Assembly (NCBI GenBank): GCA_000750105.3
Contig: JPHH03000054.1
Span: 62,001-126,000 of the forward strand
DNA from: Tolypocladium sp. Sup5 PDA-1
Lineage: Eukaryota; Ascomycota; Sordariomycetes; Hypocreales; Ophiocordycipitaceae
Length of the DNA: 64,000 nt
Reading direction: 5' to 3'
Part shown: piece after piece, positions 46,521 to 57,700 of the stretch
Layout of the letters: every line of letters begins with the position of its first letter
How positions within the stretch are numbered: the stretch's first letter is position 1
The notes under the pieces: generated by a model
Told to the model about the DNA's origin: nothing
Database searches by the model: none
What the model saw: only the letters and a program-made list of their open reading frames with translations
Translations under genes and position numbers: made by a program

Positions 46521-48461
46521 CTATATCTCGTCTGGCAAGAATTCCGTCTCGTCGGCCTTCCAGTCTTTACAAGCGCCAAACCAGTTGCGGTGGCGACATT
46601 TGCGCTCCTTTGAAGGCGTGGCACTTGCCGTAGACGTCGCCGTCGCCGTCCCCGGTGCCGTGATGGGAGCTGCAGTAATGGTGGTAGGGAGAGTGCCAGG
46701 CTGTGCGCTTGTTGTGGTCGGCTCTGTTTTATCCCAGCACCCCCAAAACCTCCCTGGAGTCTCGCAAGTCGTGGTTGACGATGACGTTGGGATTGGTTGA
46801 GTGGTAGTGACATCCGTGGTCGTTGTTGACGTCGACGTCGACATCGTCGTCGTTGTCGTTCTTGTCGTTGCTGTCGTCTTATCCTTGCACCAAAACCACC
46901 CTGGAGTCTCGCACGTTGAAGTGGACGAAGTGGATAGTGTCGAGGTCGTAGTTGGCGTCGCGGTCGCGGCGGCTGTGGTATCCAGGCATCCCCACCAGCC
47001 TGGCGTCTGACAAGTTGACGTCCTGGTTCGTGTCCGCGTCGATGTGGACGAGGCTACAGTCGTGGTGCTCTCCGTCCCGTTGCTCTCGTACATCTTCCAT
47101 TGAGCACAGTCCCGACACTCTGGGGTGAAGTTGCACTCTGGGACATCATCGTACTTAAGAATAACGTCGTGAATGACGGCTCGGATCTTGTGAGTGCCAA
47201 TGCCCACGCGCCAACCCTTGTCGGAAACCACGTCCCAGACACACTCGCGACCAGTGTGGCAGGCCGTCTCCAGCGCATATCCAGCAAAGGAGCAGGAGGC
47301 GGTTGCGCCATTGCAGGTCCCGATATAGATGGGGTCGGCGGTGTGGCCAAAGTGGAAGGACCCGGTATGCTCTCGCGTCTGGGGGGCGTTGGGATCAGAC
47401 CCCGGGGGCGTGGGCAAGCCAAGGCGAGAAGCCGCGAGGGCTTCCGGCACGGCTTCAAAGGTGACAGCGGGCAAGCCATACGTCAGGCCCAACAAGGAGG
47501 TGACGGCTCCTCCCAGCGAATGGCCCGTCAGCCAGACAACGGAGTCGGGATAGAGCTCTGTGACATTCGAATACAGTTCGCGAGCAGCCGCGTAGTACCT
47601 ATTCTCGTCGCGCAGAGCCCCGGCGACGCAGGTGTTGTTGCAGGAGTAGGTGCCCGTCGCGCAGTCACAGACCTGGTGCCAGGTCCACTGTCCTTGCTGT
47701 CCGCAGCAGCAACTGAAGAACAAGTTGTCGTTAATCTTGTCGTTCGTGGTCGTGCCGTCCCCGTCAAAGACAGCGGGCGTCGTGCCCTTGAGCCCGATGA
47801 CAATTGTCGAGTTGGTCTCGTCGGCCCAGACATGGCCACGGAGGCCGTCGGTGCGCCATCCGAAGTCGGCGCTTCGGTTGAACGGCTTGCCAACTTCCTC
47901 CCAGTCGGCCTCTCCTTCATTCTGCACGTACGAATTGGCGGCCATGTACGCCAAGCTCAGGACGGTGTCTTTGTCGGTGATGTCGGGAGTCGGAACCTCG
48001 TCCAAGGTCCAGGCGGAGGCGTCGAGGACGGCCGCGTAGCCGCTGCGCCTGGTTTGGGCAACCATGGGGTCTACCACGGACGGCCGCCGATCCACCAGAC
48101 GCTCTATTGTGTGTGCGCGGCTCTTGGCCTTTAGATGCGACAGATCGTGTTCCGGGTAGTCATCCTCGGCGGCGAGGAAGATGCGAGAGGGTTCGCCATG
48201 CTGTACGTCTCGCTTCCGGTGAAGCTCGGGATGCTTGTCGGTGCCGTGGTGGTAGATGTGCCGGAGCGTAAAGGTGTGCTCTGCAGGGAGAGGAGGCTCT
48301 GGGCGTGGAGAGAGGCCCGGCCCAGGGGGTAGCAACACGGCCTGGTCGACGATGTTGTGATGTTGGGTGGCCGAGGCCACATCTGGAGCAACGGCGAGGA
48401 ATGACAACAAGAGCGCGGCGGTGACTCTGCCAGCAGAGGTGCATGTGAAGCCGGGCGACAT
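46521..48461 (-). CDS. ATG15: Autophagy lipase ATG15 with Cys-module Ser/Thr-rich tail
   Basis: One exon, 646 residues from the first in-frame ATG (MSPGFTCTSAGR). An N-terminal signal anchor is visible (VTAALLLSFLAVAPDVASA). The class-3 lipase fold carries the nucleophile Ser315 in GHSLGG, and FGHTADPIYIGTC and VIHDVIL carry the other active-site regions. Cys pairs (SCCCGQQGQWTWHQVCDC) match Atg15. Known role: vacuolar phospholipase that breaks up autophagic bodies after delivery by the MVB pathway. The last 170 residues are Ser/Thr-rich and hold repeated Cys modules, CQTPGWWGCLD, CETPGWFWCKD, CETPGRFWGCWD, and a divergent one near the end (CRHRNWFGACKD). Such tails occur in filamentous-fungal Atg15 and are probably O-glycosylated. 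Divergent from POB3. Confidence 0.94.
   Translation of the reverse strand: MSPGFTCTSAGRVTAALLLSFLAVAPDVASATQHHNIVDQAVLLPPGPGLSPRPEPPLPAEHTFTLRHIYHHGTDKHPELHRKRDVQHGEPSRIFLAAEDDYPEHDLSHLKAKSRAHTIERLVDRRPSVVDPMVAQTRRSGYAAVLDASAWTLDEVPTPDITDKDTVLSLAYMAANSYVQNEGEADWEEVGKPFNRSADFGWRTDGLRGHVWADETNSTIVIGLKGTTPAVFDGDGTTTNDKINDNLFFSCCCGQQGQWTWHQVCDCATGTYSCNNTCVAGALRDENRYYAAARELYSNVTELYPDSVVWLTGHSLGGAVTSLLGLTYGLPAVTFEAVPEALAASRLGLPTPPGSDPNAPQTREHTGSFHFGHTADPIYIGTCNGATASCSFAGYALETACHTGRECVWDVVSDKGWRVGIGTHKIRAVIHDVILKYDDVPECNFTPECRDCAQWKMYESNGTESTTTVASSTSTRTRTRTSTCQTPGWWGCLDTTAAATATPTTTSTLSTSSTSTCETPGWFWCKDKTTATTRTTTTTMSTSTSTTTTDVTTTQPIPTSSSTTTCETPGRFWGCWDKTEPTTTSAQPGTLPTTITAAPITAPGTATATSTASATPSKERKCRHRNWFGACKDWKADETEFLPDEI
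46559..47012 (-). repeat. Cys-module repeats in the ATG15 tail
   Basis: Four related units, each about 11-12 residues, lie in a Thr/Ser spacer: CQTPGWWGCLD (about 46978-47012), CETPGWFWCKD (about 46882-46915), CETPGRFWGCWD (about 46733-46770) and CRHRNWFGACKD (about 46565-46602). The first three share C-x-TPG-x-(F/W) and a second Cys. Spacers are GTCGTT-like repeats, so the region should vary in length between strains. Confidence 0.8.
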
Positions 48462-49163
48462 AATGGGCTGCACTATCCAGCCGCGGATAAGACAAGAACC
48501 ATACGAGTCGAGCGAAGAGATTCGAGATGCATCAAGGAACAGGTGTAGTATTGGAGGGAAGATGCGAGGCGGAACTGGAGGGGAGGATGGAGATGGTTGT
48601 TGAGGCAGTGGAGGGCGATGCTGTCATTGCAGGGCCACGCGGGCAGCCTATCTCCAGTGGAGACCGATAGCGTTGAGGTACCTCGCCATCGCCCGAGGTG
48701 ATGCACTCTAACACTTAAGATAATTGAGCCTGTAAACTTTAGTAGTGTAGCAGCGAATCAGAGAGTAGAAATACTTAGATGCAAGGCGCTAACTAATGGG
48801 AGGTGCTGAAGCGGCTGCGGACTAGCACGGGCTAGCGACTTCCACCGATTAGCGTCGCATCCGCCGCTCCAGCGCATGTGACCCGCTGCTGGGGACGCGG
48901 CTCCAGGTGCCTGTCAGTGGCCCAGGTGATCCATCTCCAGTCCCCTCTCCAGTCCCCCTGGGCCATAGGTGGCCTGCAGGCCGCTGACGTGGAGTTCGGG
49001 CCTGCACACGGTGGCGCGTCTCGTCCAGTCGCGCGCGTGAAGCTCGGGTCAAATTTATCCACCACTTTATTAACCTCCAACCCACAGCTCACGTAGCTTC
49101 ACCACTGCACGAGCGAGAGGTCGCAATTCATACACAGGGACGGGCAGCTCTCGCACCGTCAAG
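48462..49163. promoter_or_regulatory. Divergent promoter, ATG15 / POB3
   Basis: 702 bp between divergent starts. An AT-richer patch at about 48715-48800 is the likely shared nucleosome-depleted part. No gene seen. Confidence 0.55.
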
Positions 49164-51176
49164 ATGACTGCAATGTGAGTCTCTTCTATTCCCGATACGC
49201 CAATGACCTCTGTTTTCTGCTGCTGCTGGCGCTGGCGCTGCCGCTGAGGCTCCGTTCTGGCGCCCATTTGCCCAGTGCAGCAGTCTGCCATCGCCAACCG
49301 CACAGGACAAACAGAAGCTAACGCCACCCCGTGCCGTCAATCAGCGAGAGCTTCGACAGCATCTACCTTGACCTCTCCAAGGAGAGCGGCAAGTGCAGAT
49401 TTGCAGAGACGGGCTTCGGCTGGAAGCCCGCTGGCGGCGGCGACACCTTCACCCTCGACCACAGCAACATCGGCGGCGCGCAATGGAGTCGAGCCTCCAA
49501 GGGCTACGAGGTCCGCATCCTGCAGCGCAACTCGGGCATCATCCAGCTCGACGGCTTCCAACAGGAGGACTACGACCGGTTGAGCAAGGTCTTCAAGAAC
49601 TGGTACAGCACCGTGCTCGAGAACAAGGAGCACGCGCTGCGGGGATGGAACTGGGGCAAGGCCGAGTTTTCTAAGGCTGAGCTCACCTTCAATGTCCAGA
49701 ACAAGCCCGCCTTCGAGCTGCCGTACTCGGAGATTGGTAACACCAACTTGGCCGGTCGAAATGAGGTCGCTGTCGAAATGTCGCTGCCGCAGGACGCCAA
49801 CGACACTGGAACAGACGGCCAGGGCGGCGCACGAGGCAAGGGAAAGAAAGCTGGCGCTGGAAAAGACCAGCTGGTGGAGATGCGCTTCTACGTCCCAGGA
49901 ACGACGACGAAGAAGGAGGCCGAGGGCGAAGACGGCGCCAGCGACGAAGGAGAGGAGCAGAACGCTGCTACGCTCTTCTACGAGACCCTCATCGAGAAGG
50001 CAGAGATCGGCGAGATGGCTGGCGATACCATCGCCACCTTCCTCGATGTTTTGCACCTCACTCCCAGGTTCGTGCTTCGCTTGTGTATTGGCAGGCAGCA
50101 AGGTGCGACGGTTCTTTTACTGACTGCGCAAAACCACAGAGGTCGTTTCGATATCGACATGTATGAAGCGTCGTTTCGACTCCGTGGCAAGACGTACGAC
50201 TACAAGATCCAATACGACGCCATCAAGAAGTTTATGGTTCTGCCCAAGCCCGACGAGATGCACTGCATGCTCTGTATCGGCTTGGACCCGCCTCTGCGCC
50301 AGGGTCAAACGCGGTATCCCTTCGTCGTTATGCAATTTAAGAAAGACGAGGAGGTGACTATCGACTTGAACCTTGATGAGGCCGAGCTGGAGAGCAAGTA
50401 CAAGGACAAGCTGGACGCTCACTACGAAGAGCCCCTGCACCACGTGGTGGCCAAAATCTTCAGGGGCCTGGCCAACAAGAAGATTTCTTCGCCCGCAAAG
50501 GACTTTATCACGTACGTCACCCATTATCACATCTTTTCAAGGTACTCTACAGTTACTTACTCAATCTTGCAGCCACCGAAGCCAATACGGCATCAAGTGC
50601 TCCATCAAGGCCAGCGAGGGCTTCTTGTACTGCCTGGAAAAGGCATTCATGTTCGTCCCCAAGCCTGCCACGTACATCGCCTATGAGCAAACCCAATCCG
50701 TCACCTTCTCTCGCGTGGGCGGCGCCGTCTCCACCCTGTCCACCTTTGACATCACCGTCGTCATGAAGAACGGTGCCGGCTCCTCTCAGTTCAGCAACAT
50801 CAACCGTGAAGATCTGAAGGCGCTCGAGGCCTTCTTCAAGCTCAAGGGCCTGCGGGTCAAGAACGAGATCGATGAGGACGCCAATATGCTCGCCGCTGCC
50901 CTGCGCGAGCAGGCCATGGACGAGTCGGACGACGAGGTCGTGGGAGTCAAGGCGGATCGCGGCTCCGCAGACGAGGACGAGGAGAGCGTCGACGAAGACT
51001 TCCAGGCAGACAGTGACAGTGATGTGGCGGAGGAGTTTGACAGCGCCCACTCGAGCGAGGGCTCCGCCAGCGGAAGCGATGTGGAGAGCGGCGTGGATAA
51101 CGATGATATCGACCAGGACGACGATGACGAGGATGGCGAAGAGGAGCGGCCAAAGAAGAAGAAGAAGACGGGCTAA
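49164..51176 (+). CDS. POB3: FACT complex subunit POB3
   Basis: Four exons: 49164-49174, 49345-50067, 50140-50511, 50573-51176; 569 residues. The first coding exon is 11 nt and joins to give MTAIESFDSIYLDLSKESG. The N-terminal PH-like domain (GFGWKPAGGGDTF; SRASKGYEVRILQRNSGIIQLDGF) is followed by the SSRP1/POB3 domain (GRFDIDMYEASFRLRGKTYDYKIQYD; KKFMVLPKPD) and an Rtt106-like PH domain (GFLYCLEKAFMFVPKPATYI; VTFSRVGGAVSTLSTFD). The tail is acidic and ends in KKKKK. It lacks an HMG box, as expected for fungal Pob3. Known role: with Spt16, reorganises nucleosomes in transcription and replication. Intron 2 (72 nt, donor GTTCGT) is a multiple of three without an in-frame stop. Confidence 0.96.
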
Positions 51177-52122
51177 GCCCCGACGCGGCGGTAGTGGTTG
51201 AGGTGCCACGTGGAAGAGGACTGAAATGAATACTGGCGTTCAGGGTGGAAACAAGGGTCGGTTGGGTCCGTGTAATTGATGGCTTGCATTAAAAAGGAAT
51301 CGTAAATTTGCCCCTGGCAACAAACATTTGTCCCGTCTCCAAACGATAGATGCCAGGTGTTGAGCTGATAGACTCTTCGGCCATCAGGCTGCTATCAGGG
51401 GTTAGTCTCTATATCTAAAGGGCAATCACAGAGACAGGTTGATGGAGAGGCTCGAGGAGGGTTTGGCAACATTCCTTGCCACTCTAGTCACTCGTTCATT
51501 ATCCATTCATGGCTTGCAAAAGTCCAACATCCAGCACAAGTTTGCATTTGAAACTAGCTGCGCCCAACCTCTCCCGGTTCGCCATCAATCACACATCATA
51601 AACCCAACCAGCCCTGTCCAGCCCGTCTTGACTATACAAACACAGTCTTTCGCTGTTTTCGATTGCCTCTTTGTCTCGGTCTTGGATCCAAACAAGACCT
51701 GGTCCGCTTTTGTACTTTTCCCAGCACCTCGGTTCCTTCAATAATATCCAATACACAGCGAATTGGCCGCTGCCAGGCGCCTCTAACCAGCTCCATGTGA
51801 GTTCCTCCATCTAAAAAGCAGGGACAAAACGCCGTAAACGAGAGACTGGAACATGTACCAAATCCATCCATTCCTTCCAAAATATCGGCCAGGGGGCTCT
51901 TGTACATGTCCAAATGTACAGCCTCCACTCCTTGTCATCTATAAAGCAAACCAAGCAGCAAACGCCATCAGACCTGAATGAAAAACTTGGATGCAGGTCT
52001 CTCTCTACTTTTCCAGTTTATCGTCATAAGGAAAATAAACGAATGATTCGGTCCTTTTGGGCCTCGCTATCTTGCGCGGTGAGCAAGTGCATATAAAAGA
52101 AATTCCAAAACGAGTGTTGATT
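51177..52122. other. Convergent intergenic region, POB3 / CRIB protein
   Basis: 946 bp with two 3' UTRs. No gene or RNA recognised. Confidence 0.6.
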
Positions 52123-54738
52123 TTAGATTTGGTCGCCAGTGCCTTTGACATAGGCACGGGGAAACAAGGCATATTGCCCAACCGGTGGCGGCGCCTGGGT
52201 GCCCAGACTTGTGGTCCTTGCACGCTGTCTCCGCGGCTTCGAAGTATCATGAGACTTCAGGGGAGGCACTTCATCAAGAACAAAAGACTCGCTAGCGTGG
52301 CTCTTGTGATGGCTCTTCCTCGCGCCGAACGTGGAGGGAAATGGAATAAGCTCCGGAACGATATCTCCCGAGGGTGGGCAGTGCGAACCAGGTTCCGAGT
52401 CTACCAGCGTTCGATCGGCCAAGTTGGTAGTTGGAAGGGGTTCCGCATCGTCGGCCCAGGCGTTGGCCATTTTATTGAGGGATGTGCTGCTCGCAGTGTG
52501 TCGTGTCAGTGTTGTCCAGGAGGAGGCTGTCGACATGTGTCGCTTTCCAGTCGAGTTAGAGCGGGATGTGGAGTCAGTCGTCGTAGTCGAAGTGCTGGAT
52601 CGCTGGTGGAATGGGGTCGAGTTGTTGCCCAGGTGCATGGCGTCCTCCTCATAGAATGCCGCCTGACGGTACAGCCCGGAATACTCGTCATATTCAGGAT
52701 AAGCTTTCCTCTCTGTCTCCTGGAGGAGCATCTGCTGCTGATAGTCGCAGGGGATGAGCAGTGACGGAGACAGCGTGAACCCTTGGGATTCTTTGAAACT
52801 TGATGCGCCAGACGTGCGACGGCTATTCTTCACGTCCAAGGGGCGAAGGCTCTTCCTGTCCCCTCGGGGAAATGAGAAGTTGCTCGCCACGACTGGGTTA
52901 GTCGTGGGCGTGACTGCTTCGTGGCCGATGTAAATAGATGTTTGGCTGGCAGGACTCAGGGCCGGCACATCGTGAGGGGTAGGGGAAAGCATACCCGGAG
53001 ATGCCTGAGCCGGCCTGCCAGGCCTCATTTCGGCCAGGCCATCGTCCCCTAAAGCCATTGGGACGGGCGAAGGGTCATCATCTCGAGCAGTGTCCAAGGA
53101 TGGTCGTTCCCATTGGTAGTCGCAGTCAGCTTCTGCTTCATGATCGTAGCAATAATCAATGTCATCCTCCCAGCTTTCTCTGAATGCGGCCAGTTCGGGT
53201 TCGTCCTTGTCCTGCGTTCCAGTATCCGTCGCTTGGCGTGCTGCGGACGCGTCAAAGGGACCAAGGGTTTCCGAGGCACCGCTCATCGGTCGCTGTGGTT
53301 CGGCCGTTGATCGCAACATTGGAACCGATTGGCTTCCTCGCAGTGACGAGTTGTTGCTAGCCAGGCTTAACCTTGAACGTCGAGAAAGTCCATAGTGCTC
53401 CTCTTCTTCTGGCACATCAGGTAAGGCCGTCTCGTACGATGGTGCATTAGGGGAGGCGAGTGGCCAGGCCACATCGTGAGCACCGCCCAATACAGGCGAC
53501 GGCGCCTCTTCCTCAGGAATTGTTGTAGCATCATAATAGACTGCTGATTGTGGAAGATGCTCCGTGGAACCGAAAGGACTGAAGGGCTGTGGTCGACGGA
53601 AGCCGCCACTCGTCTGCGGCCTATCGGCAGTTGCGGATGCCACCGCGTCATACACCTCCTGGTGGTGGGTTGATTGACGGCTAGAAATACGTGGTGGAGG
53701 AATGGGAGGGAATGGCGAGGAATTGTGTGACTGAATGGGGGATCGAGGAGGTCGGGTTGGGGCCCGAGGTGGGCTCCTCTGGAACTGGTCCTGTGAGCGG
53801 GCGTGCTTCATCAGTCGACGAGGGCCTGAAGCCGGGGCAGTATGACGCGGAACCAAAAGAGGACGAGGTACGCCGGCATCGTAGAAGCCGTCATACTGAT
53901 CATCCAGAGACTCAGACGACAGATTGGACGGGTGGTAGGCCCCGATCTCCGTGGAACTCATGGCACCCGGCGCACTAGTTGGGCCATTGGGATGCATGGC
54001 CAAGAATTCCGTCGTTGCCTCCATTCGACTGCCAAGCTGGACGTCGGCAGCGTGGTTCCCGCGCTGCTTGTGCGCTACATGTTGAAAGTTGAATGGCCCA
54101 GAGATTTGAGGCCTCTTCTGCTGCTGGGTGGCATCATCGCGGGGCGGTTTGCGGCGAGAGAAGATTGCCGGAATCATGGATTCTTTGGGTCCAGTTGGAC
54201 CACCGTCCACAGACACGTCTGCCGAATATATGGAGCTCGCTGACGAGCTGTGGGAGCTGCTCTCTCGCTTCGACCTTCCTCGTCGATGGAAAAAGTTCTT
54301 TCCAAAATTGTGTATACTCTCAGGGCGGTCTCGCGAGGGAGTACTGCTCTCGTTTGATCGAATTGACGTGCGTCTGACAAGGGACAGGTTGTCTAAAGCG
54401 AGCTCCCATTGAGGACGGTCGCTGCCAGTTGTCGAGGTTAGGGAGGATGATTCCGACGAAGCGGCGCGGTGGCCATGTTGTCGGTGCAAGCGCGATACCC
54501 GCTTCATCTGCTTGTTTAACTGGCGTAGTTTCTCTGGCGATGGAGGACCGTCGACTGCAGGATCAAGAAATTGGGCGACACTCGCACTCGAAAGTTGCTC
54601 TGACGATGGGTTGGAAGGTTGGTTGGCTCGCGGAGAAGCAGTAGACGGACGAGATTTAGGAGGGTCCCTCTTGACTGGTTTTGTGGGTACGGCGCTGTAG
54701 TACCCAGAGTACAGGGCCATGGGCGAGGCAGTGATCAT
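52123..54738 (-). CDS. CRIB (p21-Rho-binding) domain protein, Ser-rich
   Basis: One exon, 871 residues. The only clear domain is a CRIB motif at about residues 212-226: ISGPFNFQHVAHKQRG, with Ile212, Ser213, Pro215, Phe218, His220 and His223 in the positions needed to bind Cdc42/Rac-GTP. The family's usual HVG is HKQ here, so affinity cannot be assumed. The rest is disordered and rich in Ser, Pro, Thr and Arg, with many potential phosphorylation sites and PxxP runs (RAPTRPPRSP; FPPIPPPRI). An N-terminal helix (SPEKLRQLNKQMKRVSRLHRQHG) may be a coiled coil. No kinase domain follows, so it is not a PAK; it resembles Gic-type Cdc42 effectors in layout only. A role in polarity is inference. The second Met (residue 7) is an alternative start. 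Confidence 0.8.
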   Translation of the reverse strand: MITASPMALYSGYYSAVPTKPVKRDPPKSRPSTASPRANQPSNPSSEQLSSASVAQFLDPAVDGPPSPEKLRQLNKQMKRVSRLHRQHGHRAASSESSSLTSTTGSDRPQWELALDNLSLVRRTSIRSNESSTPSRDRPESIHNFGKNFFHRRGRSKRESSSHSSSASSIYSADVSVDGGPTGPKESMIPAIFSRRKPPRDDATQQQKRPQISGPFNFQHVAHKQRGNHAADVQLGSRMEATTEFLAMHPNGPTSAPGAMSSTEIGAYHPSNLSSESLDDQYDGFYDAGVPRPLLVPRHTAPASGPRRLMKHARSQDQFQRSPPRAPTRPPRSPIQSHNSSPFPPIPPPRISSRQSTHHQEVYDAVASATADRPQTSGGFRRPQPFSPFGSTEHLPQSAVYYDATTIPEEEAPSPVLGGAHDVAWPLASPNAPSYETALPDVPEEEEHYGLSRRSRLSLASNNSSLRGSQSVPMLRSTAEPQRPMSGASETLGPFDASAARQATDTGTQDKDEPELAAFRESWEDDIDYCYDHEAEADCDYQWERPSLDTARDDDPSPVPMALGDDGLAEMRPGRPAQASPGMLSPTPHDVPALSPASQTSIYIGHEAVTPTTNPVVASNFSFPRGDRKSLRPLDVKNSRRTSGASSFKESQGFTLSPSLLIPCDYQQQMLLQETERKAYPEYDEYSGLYRQAAFYEEDAMHLGNNSTPFHQRSSTSTTTTDSTSRSNSTGKRHMSTASSWTTLTRHTASSTSLNKMANAWADDAEPLPTTNLADRTLVDSEPGSHCPPSGDIVPELIPFPSTFGARKSHHKSHASESFVLDEVPPLKSHDTSKPRRQRARTTSLGTQAPPPVGQYALFPRAYVKGTGDQI

Positions 54739-57700
54739 GGCTACTCAGTGGAGCGGCAGAGGGCGACGACAAGTCGTGCCCTCTGAGTACTGGCAGCTTG
54801 CCTGGTCCACGTTGAACAACGACGCTACTCTTCTTCTTTCCCCCTGAACGTGCGTGTGATCGGCAGACCAGCGTGGGATGGACGTGGAACCCAGCAAAGG
54901 CTGTCGACAGAAGATCGCAACAGTCGACAGCGACAAGGTACGGTACGAGTATGGGACCTGTTGTGGGGTTGTGAGACCAGCACAGGCTAATATAACGAGA
55001 CCGTCGGGGCGACAAGAGATATGAGGCAATCTTGGGGCGGCGAAGGACACCCGGACAAGGATTGGGAGACCCCGGGAGAAGACAGCAGCGTGTCCAGGGT
55101 GGGAGGGGTGTCCGGGAAAATCGTTGTTGGTGGGCTTGAGTATCCGTAAACGGGACCTCGGATCCGAGGGGGGTCGAGCAGGGCCGATGCCTGTGATAGT
55201 TGCTGAGAATAGCGATTGGGCGGGTTAAGATCCGGGATGTAAGGCGTCGTACGGCACGCGTGTCTGCGTGTACTCGTAGAGCAGGCGTCCCTCCGAGGTG
55301 GAACTCCCACCGCCTTGTTGAACGATCTGGACGACGACGGAAGAGGCGCCGGTGCTTGTAAGTCTGTGTGGTTTTTGGCCGGGTAAAAAACCACAAATAG
55401 TATCCGTAGTGAGTGGGACGAAAGGCTAGCTGTGGTCGTGGGTAGCTGGAGCGGCTCTGGAGCGGATGCGCTGCGTGTCTGAGACAGGACCTCGTGCTGC
55501 CACGGCGTGTCTCAACGGTCGTCTCCAAGCTGTCGAAAGAAGATCTGGGCCAGATGTCGACGGAAAGGTAAATGAGGTGGATGATAGTGAGAGTTAAGGC
55601 GAGGAGGAGGGCGAGAAAGAATAAAGAGAGGACAGACAATCACAATCACGTCTCTCCTAGGGCGCGTCGAGGGTTCGATTTTAGTAGCACCGCATGGCTG
55701 CTCTTGTGTCCTGTGCCACAAAAGTCGTTGATGACCAGGGGTCCATCAACCAAGACGGTGGAGGGCCGCCAACGAGCCAGCAAACCAACGGCGCAAAATG
55801 TGGCTGCTCTGTGGATATGGCCCAATCCGCAGCGTCGGGTCTGCGCCGCAGCTACGTTGTATGTACTTCGTACTTCGTACATGATTTGGTCTCCGAGGGA
55901 GGACTCGCTTGATTGATGAGATGCTGCCCTGGATCAAATTCTTCAAGCGCGGCAACGGTGTTATCACCACTCGCCCTGCACTTGTATGCAGGAACGGCAG
56001 GACTGCCCGCCCACCCACCGCGGGCGACCGCGGGCGACCGCGGGCTGACAGTTCCCATCTCAGCAGAGTCGCGGCAGGGCGAAGGATGTGGACCGCAGAT
56101 GGCTGGACTGGGGACAAATTAACGCAGCACCAGGAACGCGGTGGAAGAGGAGCTGTCGACAGGCAGACGAGCAGCGACTGACATGGGCAACGCTGGCCAT
56201 TGTCCATTGAACACCTTTGGCAAGTCCAAGGAAACCAACCGAAGATGCTTCGGGCAGGGGGGGCTCCTTAGCCCACTTCATCTCCACAACAGCTTATCCC
56301 TCAACAAGGGCTCCTGGCGTGGGCCACCCCTGGCACTCCGTACCTGTACAACGCGTCGGCGAGGGCTGATGATTGAGCGAGAGCCAAGCTCCAGGCCACC
56401 TGGCAGAAGCCCTGGCAAGCCTGGGCTTCGGGAGGCTGTGAAACGCCAGGTCACTGGACTAGCCGTGGGGTGCGATGGAGCCGCCAGCTCGGAGAGGTGA
56501 CGGACGACCTTGCGATTGATGAGACTGGGTCCGAAGATTGGCGATGGCGATGGCGATGGAGCTGGGTTTGGGCGCGTGCCGTACGGAGCACCGAGAAGCT
56601 GGGCTCCTTTCTCCTATCTCTTTGCGCAGGACAGGGTCGAGCTGTACTTTTGCGACGGCAGGTCGGCACAGGGGGAGGGAGGCACGTCAAGATGCACGAA
56701 GCATTGGATCGCGTCCGCCATGATGGAGACGGAGAGCTGGGCACCCAACCTGCAACCTGGCCTCCAGCTCCTGCTCCTTCCTACCACGCCTGCCACGCGA
56801 CAGCCACCAGCCACCCGCTGATGCCTGAGGTACGAAGTAACACCACCACCACAACATCCTTGATGCCTCGCCTCAGTTGGACAGTTGGACTCCCATCCGT
56901 CCTCTGTTGTTCCACTGCATTCCCGTCATGCCAGGCCCCCTGGCCTTAGCAGGATCAAAGAAACCGCCGGCCCTGGTCTTCCAGATGCCCCCTTATTATT
57001 TTCCATCCGACGTGCAGACACGGCACCGCCAGGTGAAGGACTGAGCTGCAGGTCTCGTCCAGACTCTTCCGCGCAGGCAAAGTGCATCGTGCTTGCTGGA
57101 CGCAGCCAACCACCTGCACGAACCAATATTTTCCCTTGCCAACCTGCACTAGCAATCAATGAACCCAGCAACTCTCGGGAGAGTCGTCTCAGCAGGTCCG
57201 GGCCAGGAACTGGCTCTTCGTACGGCCAAGCGAGCTTGCGGCATGCTCTAGGCAGCCCACTCCGCACAACAGCAACAAGTACGACAGCGCGTGCTCTGGC
57301 CAGTTGCACCGTCATAGGGCCTCGCTCGTGCTATGTATCTTAGGTTACGGGCCTATGCTGCTTCCTTTATCAGGTTCGTGCCATCTGTGTGTCTTGATTG
57401 ATGCTTGACAGATCGGGCTTAAACCCCCAGTTTCCTACCTGAAAGTTGGAGGTCTCGTTGTCTGGCACCATGATCTCGCTGCTGGATCTCGGTACTCCGC
57501 TTGTCCGTACTCGTACAGTGGACTCCGACCAAACCTACCGGAGTAGCAACCGACCATTGGTGTCAATGGCCCGACAAAGTGGTACGCAACTCGCCGTTTA
57601 TCCATCGAGTTCGTATACAAGCTCGGCTAACGACATGCATGGGGAGTACCTCATGCATCCACGAACGTCGCGAGTGCGACGAACAGGCTCACCTATAAGT

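Noticed and set aside
48462..48473. ATG15 start four codons further upstream
   Set aside because: The upstream codon is GTG; the first ATG in frame is at 48461.
55668..55682. tRNA B-box-like GGTTCGATT
   Set aside because: No T-stem pairing and no A box upstream.
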